From Caballeronia sp. NK8 (lineage in GTDB: Bacteria > Pseudomonadota > Gammaproteobacteria > Burkholderiales > Burkholderiaceae), in contig NZ_AP024325.1 of the NCBI RefSeq assembly GCF_018408855.1, positions 124,001 to 188,000 on the forward strand: a DNA stretch of 64,000 nt, in the 5' to 3' direction. The translations under genes and the position numbers were made by a program. This document shows, in pieces, positions 30,092 to 38,417 of the stretch; positions within the stretch are counted from its first letter, which is position 1; the number at the start of each line of letters is the position of its first letter. Under the pieces are notes generated by a model. The model was not told where the DNA came from and did no database searches. It worked only from the letters and a program-made list of their open reading frames with translations.

Positions 30092-30761
30092 CAGGGACGC
30101 GGACACGAAGACGAGCGGCGCGATGGTCTACGTGGTCGACGACGACGAATCGATGCGCGACGCGCTGCGCATGCTGCTGCGCTCGGTCGGCCTGAGCGTG
30201 ATGACGTTCGCGTCCGCGCATGAATTCCTCGCGTACGACATGCCCGAGGTACCGAGCTGCCTGATTCTCGACGTGCGTCTGAAGGGGCAAAGCGGGCTCG
30301 CGGTGCAGGAGCAGATGGCCGCGAGCCAGCTCGGCTTGCCGATCGTCTTCATGACGGCGCACGGCGATATCGCGATGACGGTGAAGGCGATGAAAGCCGG
30401 CGCGAAGGATTTTCTCGCCAAACCGTTCCGCGATCAGGACATGCTCGATGCCGTCGCGCAGGCGCTGGAGGCCGATCAGGAACGGCGCGCGGCGAGCCGC
30501 TCGGTGGCCGACTTGCGGCGCTCGTACGATTCGCTGACGCCGCGCGAGCGCGAAGTGATGGCGTTCGTCGTATCGGGTCTGATGAACAAGCAGATCGCGG
30601 CGGAAATGAGCCTGAGCGAAATCACGGTGAAGATTCATCGCGGCCAGGCGATGAAGAAAATGGCGGCGCGCTCGCTCGCCGATCTCGTGCTGAAAGCCGA
30701 AGCCCTCGGCGTGAAGATGCCGCAGGGCGCATCGACGCCGTCGCGCGCGCAGCGGCCCTGA
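30081..30761 (+). CDS. FixJ-family response regulator
   Basis: A 226-residue two-domain regulator. The receiver has acidic VVDDDE at 18-23, phosphoacceptor D64 in LILDVRLKGQSG, Thr in FMTAHG and Lys in FLAKPF. A C-terminal LuxR-type HTH follows (LTPREREVMAFVVSG, NKQIAAEMSLSEITVKIHRG). The ATG is inside the kinase gene (11-bp overlap) with GGGGGAG upstream, so the pair is translationally coupled. It is the likely transcriptional output of this pathway; its targets are unknown. Confidence 0.93.
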   Translation: MSIDRDADTKTSGAMVYVVDDDESMRDALRMLLRSVGLSVMTFASAHEFLAYDMPEVPSCLILDVRLKGQSGLAVQEQMAASQLGLPIVFMTAHGDIAMTVKAMKAGAKDFLAKPFRDQDMLDAVAQALEADQERRAASRSVADLRRSYDSLTPREREVMAFVVSGLMNKQIAAEMSLSEITVKIHRGQAMKKMAARSLADLVLKAEALGVKMPQGASTPSRAQRP

Positions 30762-30768
30762 AGTCGGC

Positions 30769-30957
30769 TTAAGGTTGCGGCGTCGTGATGGACGCCATGT
30801 CCTCGGTGAGCGCGATGCGCTCCAGCGGCAATTCCGTGTCGTAACCGGCGCGATCGAGCGCGCTCCAGTCGTGCGGCGCGTTCACCGAATACCACGTTCC
30901 GAACGCCAGCACGGCGGCGCAACCCGATAACAGCCTGCGTGTCGATGTATCGCTCAT
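30769..30957 (-). CDS. small hypothetical protein with one hydrophobic segment
   Basis: A 62-residue protein starting MSDTSTRRLLSGCAAVLAFG, with a single hydrophobic stretch at 9-24 (signal anchor or signal peptide), then a polar, acidic tail. GGAG lies six bases before the ATG at 30957. I do not recognise the family. It converges on the FixJ-like gene with only 7 bp between stops. Confidence 0.6.
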   Translation of the reverse strand: MSDTSTRRLLSGCAAVLAFGTWYSVNAPHDWSALDRAGYDTELPLERIALTEDMASITTPQP

Positions 30958-31067
30958 GGTGCGCTCCGTTTGCCTGACGATGACATCAGGATAAGGATGC
31001 GCGTGTGCGTTGGCCATTCTACGAACGACTCGGCGCGGTTATACGAACGTGTGATGTGTCGTCCCGA

Positions 31068-32645
31068 TTACCACGCCCGCCCTCTATCCCCCAACGCGGC
31101 GACGACCTGCTCGTCATTGGCCACCGCTTCGCCGTCGCGATCGGAGAACCGATAGCCGCCGCGTTCCTCGGATTTCGCCTCGTACAGCGCGGCATCGGCG
31201 CGTTTCAGCGCGCTCTCGAACGGCTCATAAGGCCGCGCGAGCGCGATGCCGATGCTCACGCCCACCCGCAGCGTCTGCCCGGACGCGAGCGCGTACGCCG
31301 CCGACAGCTCGCGGATGATCTTGCGCGCGAAGGCCGCGATCGACGCATCCGCGATATAGGTCGCGACGATCGCGAATTCATCGCCGCCGAGGCGCGCGGC
31401 GAGTTCGCCGTGACGCATCACGTTACGCAGGCGGTCGGCGACGAGCTTCAGCAATTCATCGCCCGCGTTGTGGCCGTAGGTGTCGTTCACGCGCTTGAAG
31501 CCGTCGAGATCGACGTACATCACCATCACTTTGTCGCGGCCCGCGCCGCCCGCCATCAGACGCTCGGCGTGATCGCCGAGATAGCGCCGGTTCGGCAGGC
31601 CGGTCAGTGAATCGTGATGCGCCCAGTGCAGGATCTTCGCCTCGGCTTTGCGGCGCTCCGTCACGTCCTCGATGATGATGACCGAACTGCCGTCCGGCAC
31701 CGGGTTGCGGCTCAGTTCGAGATGCCGGCCATCGCGCAACGGCAGATCGAGCGGCAGGTTGCCGTCCTTGAGCCACTGCGCACAGCGCTCGGAGAACTGC
31801 GCGCGCAGCGCTTCGCCGAATTTCGCGAGACCCACATAGCCGATGAATTCCGGCAAGGACACGTTCAGCCGCAGCATTTCGACGGTCGCGCCGAACAACT
31901 CGGCCGCCTTGCGGTTCGCGATCACCACCTTGCCCGCCGCATCCACCGTGCAAAGGCCGTGTGGCATGTGCGCGAGCGCCGCGTCGAAGCGCGCGGCGAT
32001 TTCGGCGTGGCCCTGCTCGGCGGTCATCAGCGCGACGAGCCCGCGATAGTGGCGCTGCACGACCGAGACCATCGCGCCGGCGTAGAGAAAGAGCGGCGGC
32101 ACGAGAATCCAGTAACCGGCCGGACCGAACAGCCCGCCGACGCCGATCGGCAGCGCGCCGAGACACACCTGCGCGATCGCCAGATGCGGCGTGCCCGCGT
32201 TGCGTGACGCGATGCCGCCGAGCAGGCCCGCCGTCACCATGATCGCGAGCGAGGTCAGCACGGCGTCGCCGGAGATGACGCAGGCCATCGTGCCGAGGCC
32301 GGTCACGAGACACGTCGCGAGCGCGAACGGCGCGTAACGCGCGGCCCACGGACCGGGATGCGGCGCGCTCGGGCGGCTCAGCGCGCGATAGCGGCACACG
32401 ATGAACAGGCGCGCGGCGAGCAACAGCGCATCGGCGGCGACCCAGAGAATCGTCCAGACGGCCTGCAGGCGGCCGAGCGCGATCATCGCGACGAACGCGC
32501 TCGAGATGCCGGACAAGAGGAGCGGGCGGACGTCCTCGACGAGCGTCGACAGCAGCGACGCGCGAATGGCGGCCGTGATGCGTCCGTCCTCTGTCGCCGG
32601 TGGCGTGGCCAGAATCGAATCGATCAAGGACGGGTTGCCTGACAT
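31068..32645 (-). CDS. membrane PAS-GGDEF diguanylate cyclase
   Basis: A 525-residue protein with about six N-terminal membrane helices (residues ~25-190), a PAS domain (HMPHGLCTVDAAGKVVIANR), a linker EDVTERRKAEAKI and a C-terminal GGDEF domain. The active site RLGGDEFAIV is intact, so it should make c-di-GMP. The inhibitory I-site upstream is R-H-G-E rather than RxxD, so feedback inhibition may be weakened. The ATG at 32645 is used; an in-frame GTG at 32699 would add 18 residues. Confidence 0.9.
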   Translation of the reverse strand: MSGNPSLIDSILATPPATEDGRITAAIRASLLSTLVEDVRPLLLSGISSAFVAMIALGRLQAVWTILWVAADALLLAARLFIVCRYRALSRPSAPHPGPWAARYAPFALATCLVTGLGTMACVISGDAVLTSLAIMVTAGLLGGIASRNAGTPHLAIAQVCLGALPIGVGGLFGPAGYWILVPPLFLYAGAMVSVVQRHYRGLVALMTAEQGHAEIAARFDAALAHMPHGLCTVDAAGKVVIANRKAAELFGATVEMLRLNVSLPEFIGYVGLAKFGEALRAQFSERCAQWLKDGNLPLDLPLRDGRHLELSRNPVPDGSSVIIIEDVTERRKAEAKILHWAHHDSLTGLPNRRYLGDHAERLMAGGAGRDKVMVMYVDLDGFKRVNDTYGHNAGDELLKLVADRLRNVMRHGELAARLGGDEFAIVATYIADASIAAFARKIIRELSAAYALASGQTLRVGVSIGIALARPYEPFESALKRADAALYEAKSEERGGYRFSDRDGEAVANDEQVVAALGDRGRAW

Positions 32646-33042
32646 ACGGAAGACCGGGCCAGCGAGAGGGCGAAATGAGGGCGGCGGCGATGCCGTCACC
32701 GCCGGTACTCGTGTTTACGGCTCCGTCTGCACAAGCTTTAGGCAAGACGCGGGTGAGTCGATATAGATTATTCGCCCGGAGCGCATTCTGACTTTCCTTT
32801 GCGCTGGATTATGTTTTTCCGCCGGCATAGTAATTTATCGCTCAATCCTTTCATCGATTGGGGGCGCCCGGGTTTTGCCTCATCGAAAGCTTTCGATACA
32901 GGGGCGATGATGGCTGGATGTCCGTTGCGCGAGCAACGGGCATCGTCCGTCGAGAAAAGAAGGCAACTGTGATATCGGTATAGAAGCATCGTCGCGACGA
33001 TGGCCGCAGAAACCGTCGGGCGAGCCCATAAAAGGAGACGTC
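32646..33042. other. divergent intergenic region, diguanylate cyclase / shikimate-type transporter
   Basis: Nearly 400 bp with no gene I can support. It holds a perfect 16-bp palindrome (32882-32897), a hairpin CCGTTGC-GCGA-GCAACGG at 32922-32939, an AT-richer stretch at 32760-32860 likely to contain promoters, and an SD AAAGGAGAC before 33043. Confidence 0.5.
32882..32897. promoter_or_regulatory. perfect 16-bp palindrome upstream of MHS transporter
   Basis: ATCGAAAGCTTTCGAT reads identically on both strands and lies about 145 bp upstream of the transporter start. A CATCGA half-site recurs near 32852. It is a candidate operator for the shikimate/quinate-like cassette; no regulator gene is adjacent. 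Confidence 0.55.
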
Positions 33043-34461
33043 ATGGACACGAAGCCTGCCTCATCCGGTGCATCACGCGAGTCGCACGCCGAGCACCACA
33101 AGCAGACGAAGAAGGCCACCGCGAGCGGCTGGATAGGCTCCGCGCTCGAATACTACGATTTCTTCATCTACGCGCAGGCCGCGGCGCTGATCTTTCCACA
33201 ACTCTTCTTTCCATCCGGCAACCCCAAAGTGGCGATCGTCGCCTCGCTGGCGACATACGGCGTAGGCTACGTCGCGCGGCCGATCGGCGCGTTCGTGCTC
33301 GGTCACTGGGGCGACACGCACGGCCGCAAGACCGTGCTCGTGCTGTGCATGTTCCTGATGGGCGGCTCGACGATGGCGGTCGGTCTGCTGCCGACCTACC
33401 ACAGCGTCGGCATGCTCGCGCCGACCTTGCTCGTGATCCTGCGCCTCGTCCAGGGCTTCGCGGTCGCGGGCGAAATCTCCGGCGCGAGTTCGATGATTCT
33501 GGAGCACGCGCCATTCGGCCGGCGCGGTTTCTTCGCGAGCTTCACGCTGCAGGGCGTGCAGGCCGGGCAGATTCTCGCGGCCGCGGTGTTCCTGCCGCTC
33601 GCGTACTACATGCCCGAGGACTCGTTCAATTCGTGGGGCTGGCGCATTCCGTTCCTGCTCTCGGCAGTCGTGCTGATCGCGGGCTATATCATCCGGCGTG
33701 AAGTGCACGAAACGCCCGCCTTCGAGAAGGAAGGCGAAAAGGGCGCGGTGCCGCGCTCGCCGATCGTCGAGGCCTTCAAGTACAACCTCGGCGACATGAT
33801 TCGCGTCGTCTGCATGGCGCTGATGAACGTGATTCCCGTGGTGGCGACGATCTTCGGCGCGGCCTACGCGGTGCAGGCGGCCTACGGCGTCGGCTTTCAC
33901 AAGAGCGTGTATCTGTGGATTCCGGTCGTCGGCAATATTCTCGCCGTGATCGTGATTCCGATCGTCGGCAATCTCTCCGACAAGATCGGGCGCAAACCTC
34001 CGATCATCTTCGGCGCGATCGCCTCGGGCCTGATGTCGTATCTGTATCTCTACGCGATCAGCATTCACAGCGTCGGCCTGGCGATCGTCGCGTCGCTGCT
34101 GATGTGGGGCATCGTCTATCAGGGCTATAACGCGATTTTCCCGAGCTTCTATCCCGAGCTCTTCCCGACGCGCACGCGCGTCTCCGCGATGGCGATCTCG
34201 CAGAACGTCGGCACGACGATCACGGCGCTCCTGCCCGCGCTCTTCGCGACCGTCGCGCCGCCGGGATCGACCAACATCCCGGTTCTGATCGGCTCGATCA
34301 CGCTCGCGGTGACGATCATCGCGGCCATCGCGGCATGGAGCGCGCGGGAGACGTATCGCATTCCGCTCAGCCAGCTCGGCGAACGGGATGCACGGCCGGT
34401 CGAGAAAACGGAATACGACCGGCTGCGCGCGGAATCGGTGGCGAACGCGCGCGTTTCGTAA
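33043..34461 (+). CDS. MHS-family MFS transporter, ShiA-like
   Basis: A 472-residue metabolite:H+ symporter. Signature segments: GSALEYYDFFIYAQAAALIF, VARPIGAFVLGHWGDTHGRK, VQGFAVAGEISGAS and NLSDKIGRKPPIIFG. The MHS family includes ShiA (shikimate) and dicarboxylate carriers. The genes that follow, a Gfo/Idh/MocA dehydrogenase and a type II dehydroquinase, favour shikimate, quinate or a related cyclic polyol acid as substrate. Confidence 0.9.
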   Translation: MDTKPASSGASRESHAEHHKQTKKATASGWIGSALEYYDFFIYAQAAALIFPQLFFPSGNPKVAIVASLATYGVGYVARPIGAFVLGHWGDTHGRKTVLVLCMFLMGGSTMAVGLLPTYHSVGMLAPTLLVILRLVQGFAVAGEISGASSMILEHAPFGRRGFFASFTLQGVQAGQILAAAVFLPLAYYMPEDSFNSWGWRIPFLLSAVVLIAGYIIRREVHETPAFEKEGEKGAVPRSPIVEAFKYNLGDMIRVVCMALMNVIPVVATIFGAAYAVQAAYGVGFHKSVYLWIPVVGNILAVIVIPIVGNLSDKIGRKPPIIFGAIASGLMSYLYLYAISIHSVGLAIVASLLMWGIVYQGYNAIFPSFYPELFPTRTRVSAMAISQNVGTTITALLPALFATVAPPGSTNIPVLIGSITLAVTIIAAIAAWSARETYRIPLSQLGERDARPVEKTEYDRLRAESVANARVS

Positions 34462-34558
34462 GGCTCTCTCCCTCGATTGATTTTCTGACGGCGGCGCGTG
34501 GACCGCGCCGTCCGCGTGCCCTCGCGCGCGCTCGTTTTATCAACCTCGGTACATTCAA

Positions 34559-35629
34559 GTGAATACGGACACAGGCAACTCCCCGGTTAAGACACGCATC
34601 GCGGTGGCCGGCGCGGGCTATATCGGTCAGGCGCACATGGGCGTCGCGCAGTCGAGCGCGACCTGCACGCTCTGTGCAATCGTCGATCCGGCGCCCGCCG
34701 CCGTCGATATCGCGGCGAAGGCGGGCGTGCCGCTCTACCGCACGCTCGATGATTTGTTCGCCAAGGACCGCCCCGATGGCATCGTGCTCGCCACGCCGAA
34801 CCAGTTGCACGTCGAACATGCGCGCGTCTGTCTCGCGGCGGGCGTGCCGACGCTGCTGGAAAAGCCGATCGCGCCGACCGTCGACGAAGCCCAGGCGCTC
34901 GTCGATGAAGTGGAGCGTTCGGGCGCGAAGGTGCTGATCGGACATCATCGCGCGCATAGCCCGATCATGGCGCGTGCGAAGCAGGTGATCGACGAAGGGC
35001 GGCTCGGCAAGCTCGTCGCGGTGATGGGCAGCGCGGTGTTCTTCAAGCCCGACGAGTATTACGCCAGCGCGCCGTGGCGGCGCGAGCCGGGCGGCGGGCC
35101 GATCCTGCTCAACATGATTCACGAGGTGCACAACCTGCGCATGCTGTGCGGCGATATCGTCGCGGTGCAGGCGTTCGCTTCGCAGGCGACGCGTGGCTTT
35201 CCCGTCGAGGACACGGTCGCGATCAATCTGCGCTTCGCGAGCGGCGCGCTCGGCACCTTCATGCTGTCGGACACCGCCGCGTGCCCGCGCAGCTGGGAAC
35301 AGACCTCGCAGGAAAACAAGGCGTATTCAACCTATCCCGACGAAGACTGCTACGTGATCGCGGGCACGTTCGGCTCGCTTTCGGTGCCGACGATGCGTCT
35401 GAAGTCCTACGGCGCCGCGTCCGACCGCTCGTGGTGGAAGCCGTTTGAGGAAAGCATCGTGCCGATGCAGCGCGACGATCCGCTCGCGCATCAGATGGAA
35501 CATTTCGGGCGCGTGGCGCGCGGCGAAGCCGAGCCTATTGTCAGCGCACGCGACGGGCTGCAGAATCTGCGGATCACCGAAGCTATCGTTCTCGCGGCGA
35601 CGAGCGGCAAGATCGTCGAGACCGCCTGA
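34559..35629 (+). CDS. Gfo/Idh/MocA family oxidoreductase, possible quinate/shikimate dehydrogenase
   Basis: A 356-residue NAD(P)-dependent dehydrogenase. An N-terminal Rossmann fold (IAVAGAGYIGQAHMGVAQ) is followed by the EKP motif in TLLEKPIAPTVDEA, whose Lys is catalytic in the family, and a C-terminal beta-sheet substrate domain with GGGPILLNMIHEVHNLRML, its His in the usual catalytic position. GTG at 34559 is the start. Placed between a ShiA-like carrier and dehydroquinase, it probably oxidises quinate or shikimate to the 3-dehydro acid, replacing the usual YdiB/QuiA enzymes. Confidence 0.87.
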   Translation: MNTDTGNSPVKTRIAVAGAGYIGQAHMGVAQSSATCTLCAIVDPAPAAVDIAAKAGVPLYRTLDDLFAKDRPDGIVLATPNQLHVEHARVCLAAGVPTLLEKPIAPTVDEAQALVDEVERSGAKVLIGHHRAHSPIMARAKQVIDEGRLGKLVAVMGSAVFFKPDEYYASAPWRREPGGGPILLNMIHEVHNLRMLCGDIVAVQAFASQATRGFPVEDTVAINLRFASGALGTFMLSDTAACPRSWEQTSQENKAYSTYPDEDCYVIAGTFGSLSVPTMRLKSYGAASDRSWWKPFEESIVPMQRDDPLAHQMEHFGRVARGEAEPIVSARDGLQNLRITEAIVLAATSGKIVETA

Positions 35630-35665
35630 GTCTTTTCAATTCCCCATTCCGTTCAAGGAAATCAC

Positions 35666-36112
35666 ATGGCAAAGATCCTGACGCTGCACGGCGTCAACCT
35701 CAACATGTTCGGCAAGCGCGACCCGAAGCAGTACGGCACGGCGACGCTCGCGCAGATCGACGAGCAAATGGCCGCGCTGGGCAAGGAGCTGGGCGTGGAC
35801 GTGGAGTGCTATCAGACGAACATCGAAGGCGAGATGTGCTCGCGCATTCATCGTGCGTTCGAGGAAAAGGTCGATGCGATCGTCATCAACGCTGGCGCGT
35901 GGACGCATTACAGCTACGCGATCCGCGATGCTCTCGCCATTCTGACGGCGCCGGTCATCGAAGTGCACATGTCGCACGTGCACGCGCGGGAGGAGTTCCG
36001 CCATAAATCGGTGTTCGCGGAAATCGCGAAGGGACAGATTTCCGGCTTCGGCGTGGACAGCTATCTGCTGGGCTTGCGCGCCGCGGTCGCCGCGATCGGC
36101 GCGGGCAAGTAA
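35666..36112 (+). CDS. aroQ: type II 3-dehydroquinate dehydratase
   Basis: A 148-residue enzyme that interconverts 3-dehydroquinate and 3-dehydroshikimate. The family landmarks are present: GVNLNMFGKRDPKQYG with the active-site Arg18 and Tyr23 on the lid, INAGAWTHYS, and HMSHVHAREEFRHKS. In the last motif the usual Ser-Asn is Ser-His. In this context a catabolic role (quinate use, feeding protocatechuate) is more likely than aromatic amino acid synthesis. A hairpin terminator lies 15 bp after the stop. Confidence 0.93.
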   Translation: MAKILTLHGVNLNMFGKRDPKQYGTATLAQIDEQMAALGKELGVDVECYQTNIEGEMCSRIHRAFEEKVDAIVINAGAWTHYSYAIRDALAILTAPVIEVHMSHVHAREEFRHKSVFAEIAKGQISGFGVDSYLLGLRAAVAAIGAGK

Positions 36113-36126
36113 TACCCCGACGCGCT

Positions 36127-36154
36127 GGCGAGGCGTGCGCGCCTCGCCGGTTTC
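36127..36154 (+). terminator. hairpin after aroQ
   Basis: A perfect 9-bp stem GGCGAGGCG / CGCCTCGCC with loop TGCG, followed by GGTTTC. The short T-run makes it a moderate intrinsic terminator. Confidence 0.65.
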
Positions 36155-36160
36155 ATCGGG

Positions 36161-36322
36161 TCAGACCGGGCGGCCGTAGTCGCCCGAGCGGTTCGCTTTC
36201 GGCTCGCGCTCGCTTTGCACGCGCAGCGGTTCCTGATTGCGCTGCGCCGCGCCGCGGATGAACAGCACCGCGCAGATCGCGCAAATTCCCCATACAGCCG
36301 CGATGATGGTCAAGTAGTTCAT
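36161..36322 (-). CDS. small single-pass membrane protein
   Basis: A 53-codon frame starting MNYLTIIAAVWGICAICAVL, with one membrane helix (residues ~3-23), then a basic, polar cytoplasmic tail ending SGDYGRPV. GGGGAAGGA lies three bases upstream of the ATG at 36322. Coding-like codon use and the helix make it credible; I do not recognise the family. Confidence 0.55.
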   Translation of the reverse strand: MNYLTIIAAVWGICAICAVLFIRGAAQRNQEPLRVQSEREPKANRSGDYGRPV

Positions 36323-36386
36323 GTGTCCTTCCCCGATGTACGCGGGCGGCCTGCGGCCGCTTCCGCGCTAGGTCCCTATATTTCCT

Positions 36387-36650
36387 TTACGGCTGCGACG
36401 CGGGCATCGTCAGCAACTGGCCGATCAGATGTTGCGCAAGCTCCTGCTGCTCGGTGATCGTCACGGCGTCTTCGTCCGTGGCGTCGCGTCCGGCGTGCAG
36501 CTTGCCGGCGAGTCGCATGATGTCGTCCGACACCGACTGCAGCGTGCGCAGCAACTCGGCCTGCGTAGCCGGCATGCTGTACTGCGATCCTTCAGCGAAA
36601 CACTGCGCCGTTCGATGCGGCCTGGCGTTTCCTTCCATCGTCTGATACAT
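36387..36650 (-). CDS. small hypothetical cytoplasmic protein
   Basis: An 87-residue frame starting MYQTMEGNARPHRTAQCF at 36650; an internal start at MPATQAELLRTLQSVSDDI (about 36572) gives a compact helical protein. The C-terminal two-thirds are predicted helical and amphipathic (DIMRLAGKLHAGRDATDEDA, QQELAQHLIGQLL). No SD is convincing. I do not recognise the family, though short helical proteins of this kind are common in Burkholderiaceae. Confidence 0.5.
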   Translation of the reverse strand: MYQTMEGNARPHRTAQCFAEGSQYSMPATQAELLRTLQSVSDDIMRLAGKLHAGRDATDEDAVTITEQQELAQHLIGQLLTMPASQP

Positions 36651-36992
36651 GGCGACCCCGTCGTGAGTGGATGATGGGATTCTCCCGCCACCACGCCCCG
36701 GGCAATCCTCCGAACAACACCTGATTTCGGCCTCAAATCGTTTGCTGTGCGGATCTAAAGTTCGGAGATACGGCGGCGAATGGTCCGCCCAACAAGGCTT
36801 CGCGGGTCGCCGGGCGGTAAAATCGCAGCTCCGTCCTCGAATAATCGGCTCTTTTTTCATTGCCCTATGGGTCCGTCCGCACCAAAAAACAACAGTTTCC
36901 GCCCGAAACGGCAGCAGAAATGTGGGCGAAACGACATAGGCGTACATGCGGTCATATCAAAGCGGTAACTTTTGCGGCACACAGGCATCGAC
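36651..36992. other. intergenic region upstream of amino acid permease
   Basis: 342 bp carrying the divergent promoters of the small hypothetical gene and the permease. It is AT-richer than its surroundings (36840-36970). I find no dyad above 7 bp and no recognisable riboswitch. Confidence 0.4.
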
Positions 36993-38393
36993 ATGATTTC
37001 CGGCGACACCCACGAAGCACCACACCACGAAACACTCAGGCGGGGACTCAAGAGCCGCCATATCCAGCTGATCGCGCTCGGCGGCGCGATCGGCACGGGG
37101 CTGTTCCTCGGCGTCGCGCAGACCATCAAGCTCGCCGGGCCGTCGGTGCTGCTCGGCTACGCGATCGCCGGCCTGATGACGTTCTTCATCATGCGGCAGC
37201 TCGGCGAGATGATCGTCGACGAGCCGGTCGCGGGCTCGTTCAGCCATTTCGCCGACAAGTACTGGGGCCACGCCGCCGGTTTCATTTCCGGCTGGAATTA
37301 CTGGGCGATCTACATCCTCGTCAGCATGGCGGAGCTGTCGGCCATCGGCATCTACATGCAGTACTGGTGGCCGGGCCTGCCGACGTGGATATCGGCGCTC
37401 GCGTGCTTCGTGATCGTCAATGCGATCAACCTGACGAGCGTGAAGTCCTACGGCGAAACGGAGTTCTGGTTCGCGATCGTGAAAGTGGCGGCGATCGTCG
37501 GGATGATCCTGTTCGGCGGCTATCTGCTCGCGTCGGGCAAGGCGGGGCCGGAGGCGAGCGTCGCGAACCTGTGGCAGCTCGGCGGCTTCTTTCCGCACGG
37601 CGTGAACGGGCTGGTGATGTCGATGGCCGTGATCATGTTCTCGTTCGGCGGCCTCGAACTCGTGGGCATCACGGCGGCGGAAGCGGAAGATCCGTCGAAG
37701 AGCATTCCGCGCGCGACCAATCAGGTCATCTATCGCATCCTGATTTTCTATGTCGGCGCGCTCGGCGTGCTGCTCGCGCTGTATCCGTGGGACAAGGTCG
37801 CGACCGGCGGCAGTCCGTTCGTGCTGATTTTCCGCGAGATGAACAGCACGCTCGTGGCGAACGTGCTCAACGTGATCGTGCTGACGGCTGCGCTGTCGGT
37901 GTACAACAGCGGCGTGTATGCGAACAGCCGCATGCTGTACGGCCTCGCGCAACAGGGCAACGCGCCGCGGGCGCTGCTCAACGTGAGCCGACGCGGCATT
38001 CCGCTGACGGCGCTCGCGGTGTCGGCGTTCGTCACGGCGGCGTGCGTGGTCATCAACTATCTGATTCCGGGGCGCGCGTTCGGCCTGCTGATGGGCCTCG
38101 CGGTATCGGCGCTCGTCATCAACTGGGCGATGATCAGCATCATCCACGTCATGTTCCGGCGGCGCAAACGCGCGAGCGGCGCAACGACGTCGTTTCCGAG
38201 CTTCGGCTTTCCGTTCACGAACTACGTCGTGCTGGCGTTTCTGGCGGGCATCGTGTGGGTGATGTTCGAGACGCCCGACCTGCGCCTCTCGGTGTATCTG
38301 ATTCCGGTCTGGCTGGCCGTGCTCGGAATCGGCTACTATCTCAAAAAAAGGGGCGCTGACGCCACGCGCGCCGATCGCCTTCCATCTCGCTGA
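36993..38393 (+). CDS. amino acid permease, AroP/PheP-like (APC superfamily)
   Basis: A 466-residue 12-helix permease. SRHIQLIALGGAIGTGLFLG is the consensus first helix of the AAT family, followed by GEMIVDEPVAGSFSHFADKY, SFGGLELVGITAAEAEDPSK and NSGVYANSRMLYGLAQQGNAP. The ATG at 36993 is used; an in-frame TTG at 36972 also exists. An aromatic aminotransferase follows 24 bp later, so the pair probably imports and transaminates aromatic amino acids (Phe, Tyr, Trp). Confidence 0.9.
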   Translation: MISGDTHEAPHHETLRRGLKSRHIQLIALGGAIGTGLFLGVAQTIKLAGPSVLLGYAIAGLMTFFIMRQLGEMIVDEPVAGSFSHFADKYWGHAAGFISGWNYWAIYILVSMAELSAIGIYMQYWWPGLPTWISALACFVIVNAINLTSVKSYGETEFWFAIVKVAAIVGMILFGGYLLASGKAGPEASVANLWQLGGFFPHGVNGLVMSMAVIMFSFGGLELVGITAAEAEDPSKSIPRATNQVIYRILIFYVGALGVLLALYPWDKVATGGSPFVLIFREMNSTLVANVLNVIVLTAALSVYNSGVYANSRMLYGLAQQGNAPRALLNVSRRGIPLTALAVSAFVTAACVVINYLIPGRAFGLLMGLAVSALVINWAMISIIHVMFRRRKRASGATTSFPSFGFPFTNYVVLAFLAGIVWVMFETPDLRLSVYLIPVWLAVLGIGYYLKKRGADATRADRLPSR

Positions 38394-38417
38394 TCCCCGT
38401 CCTGACACCCTCACACC

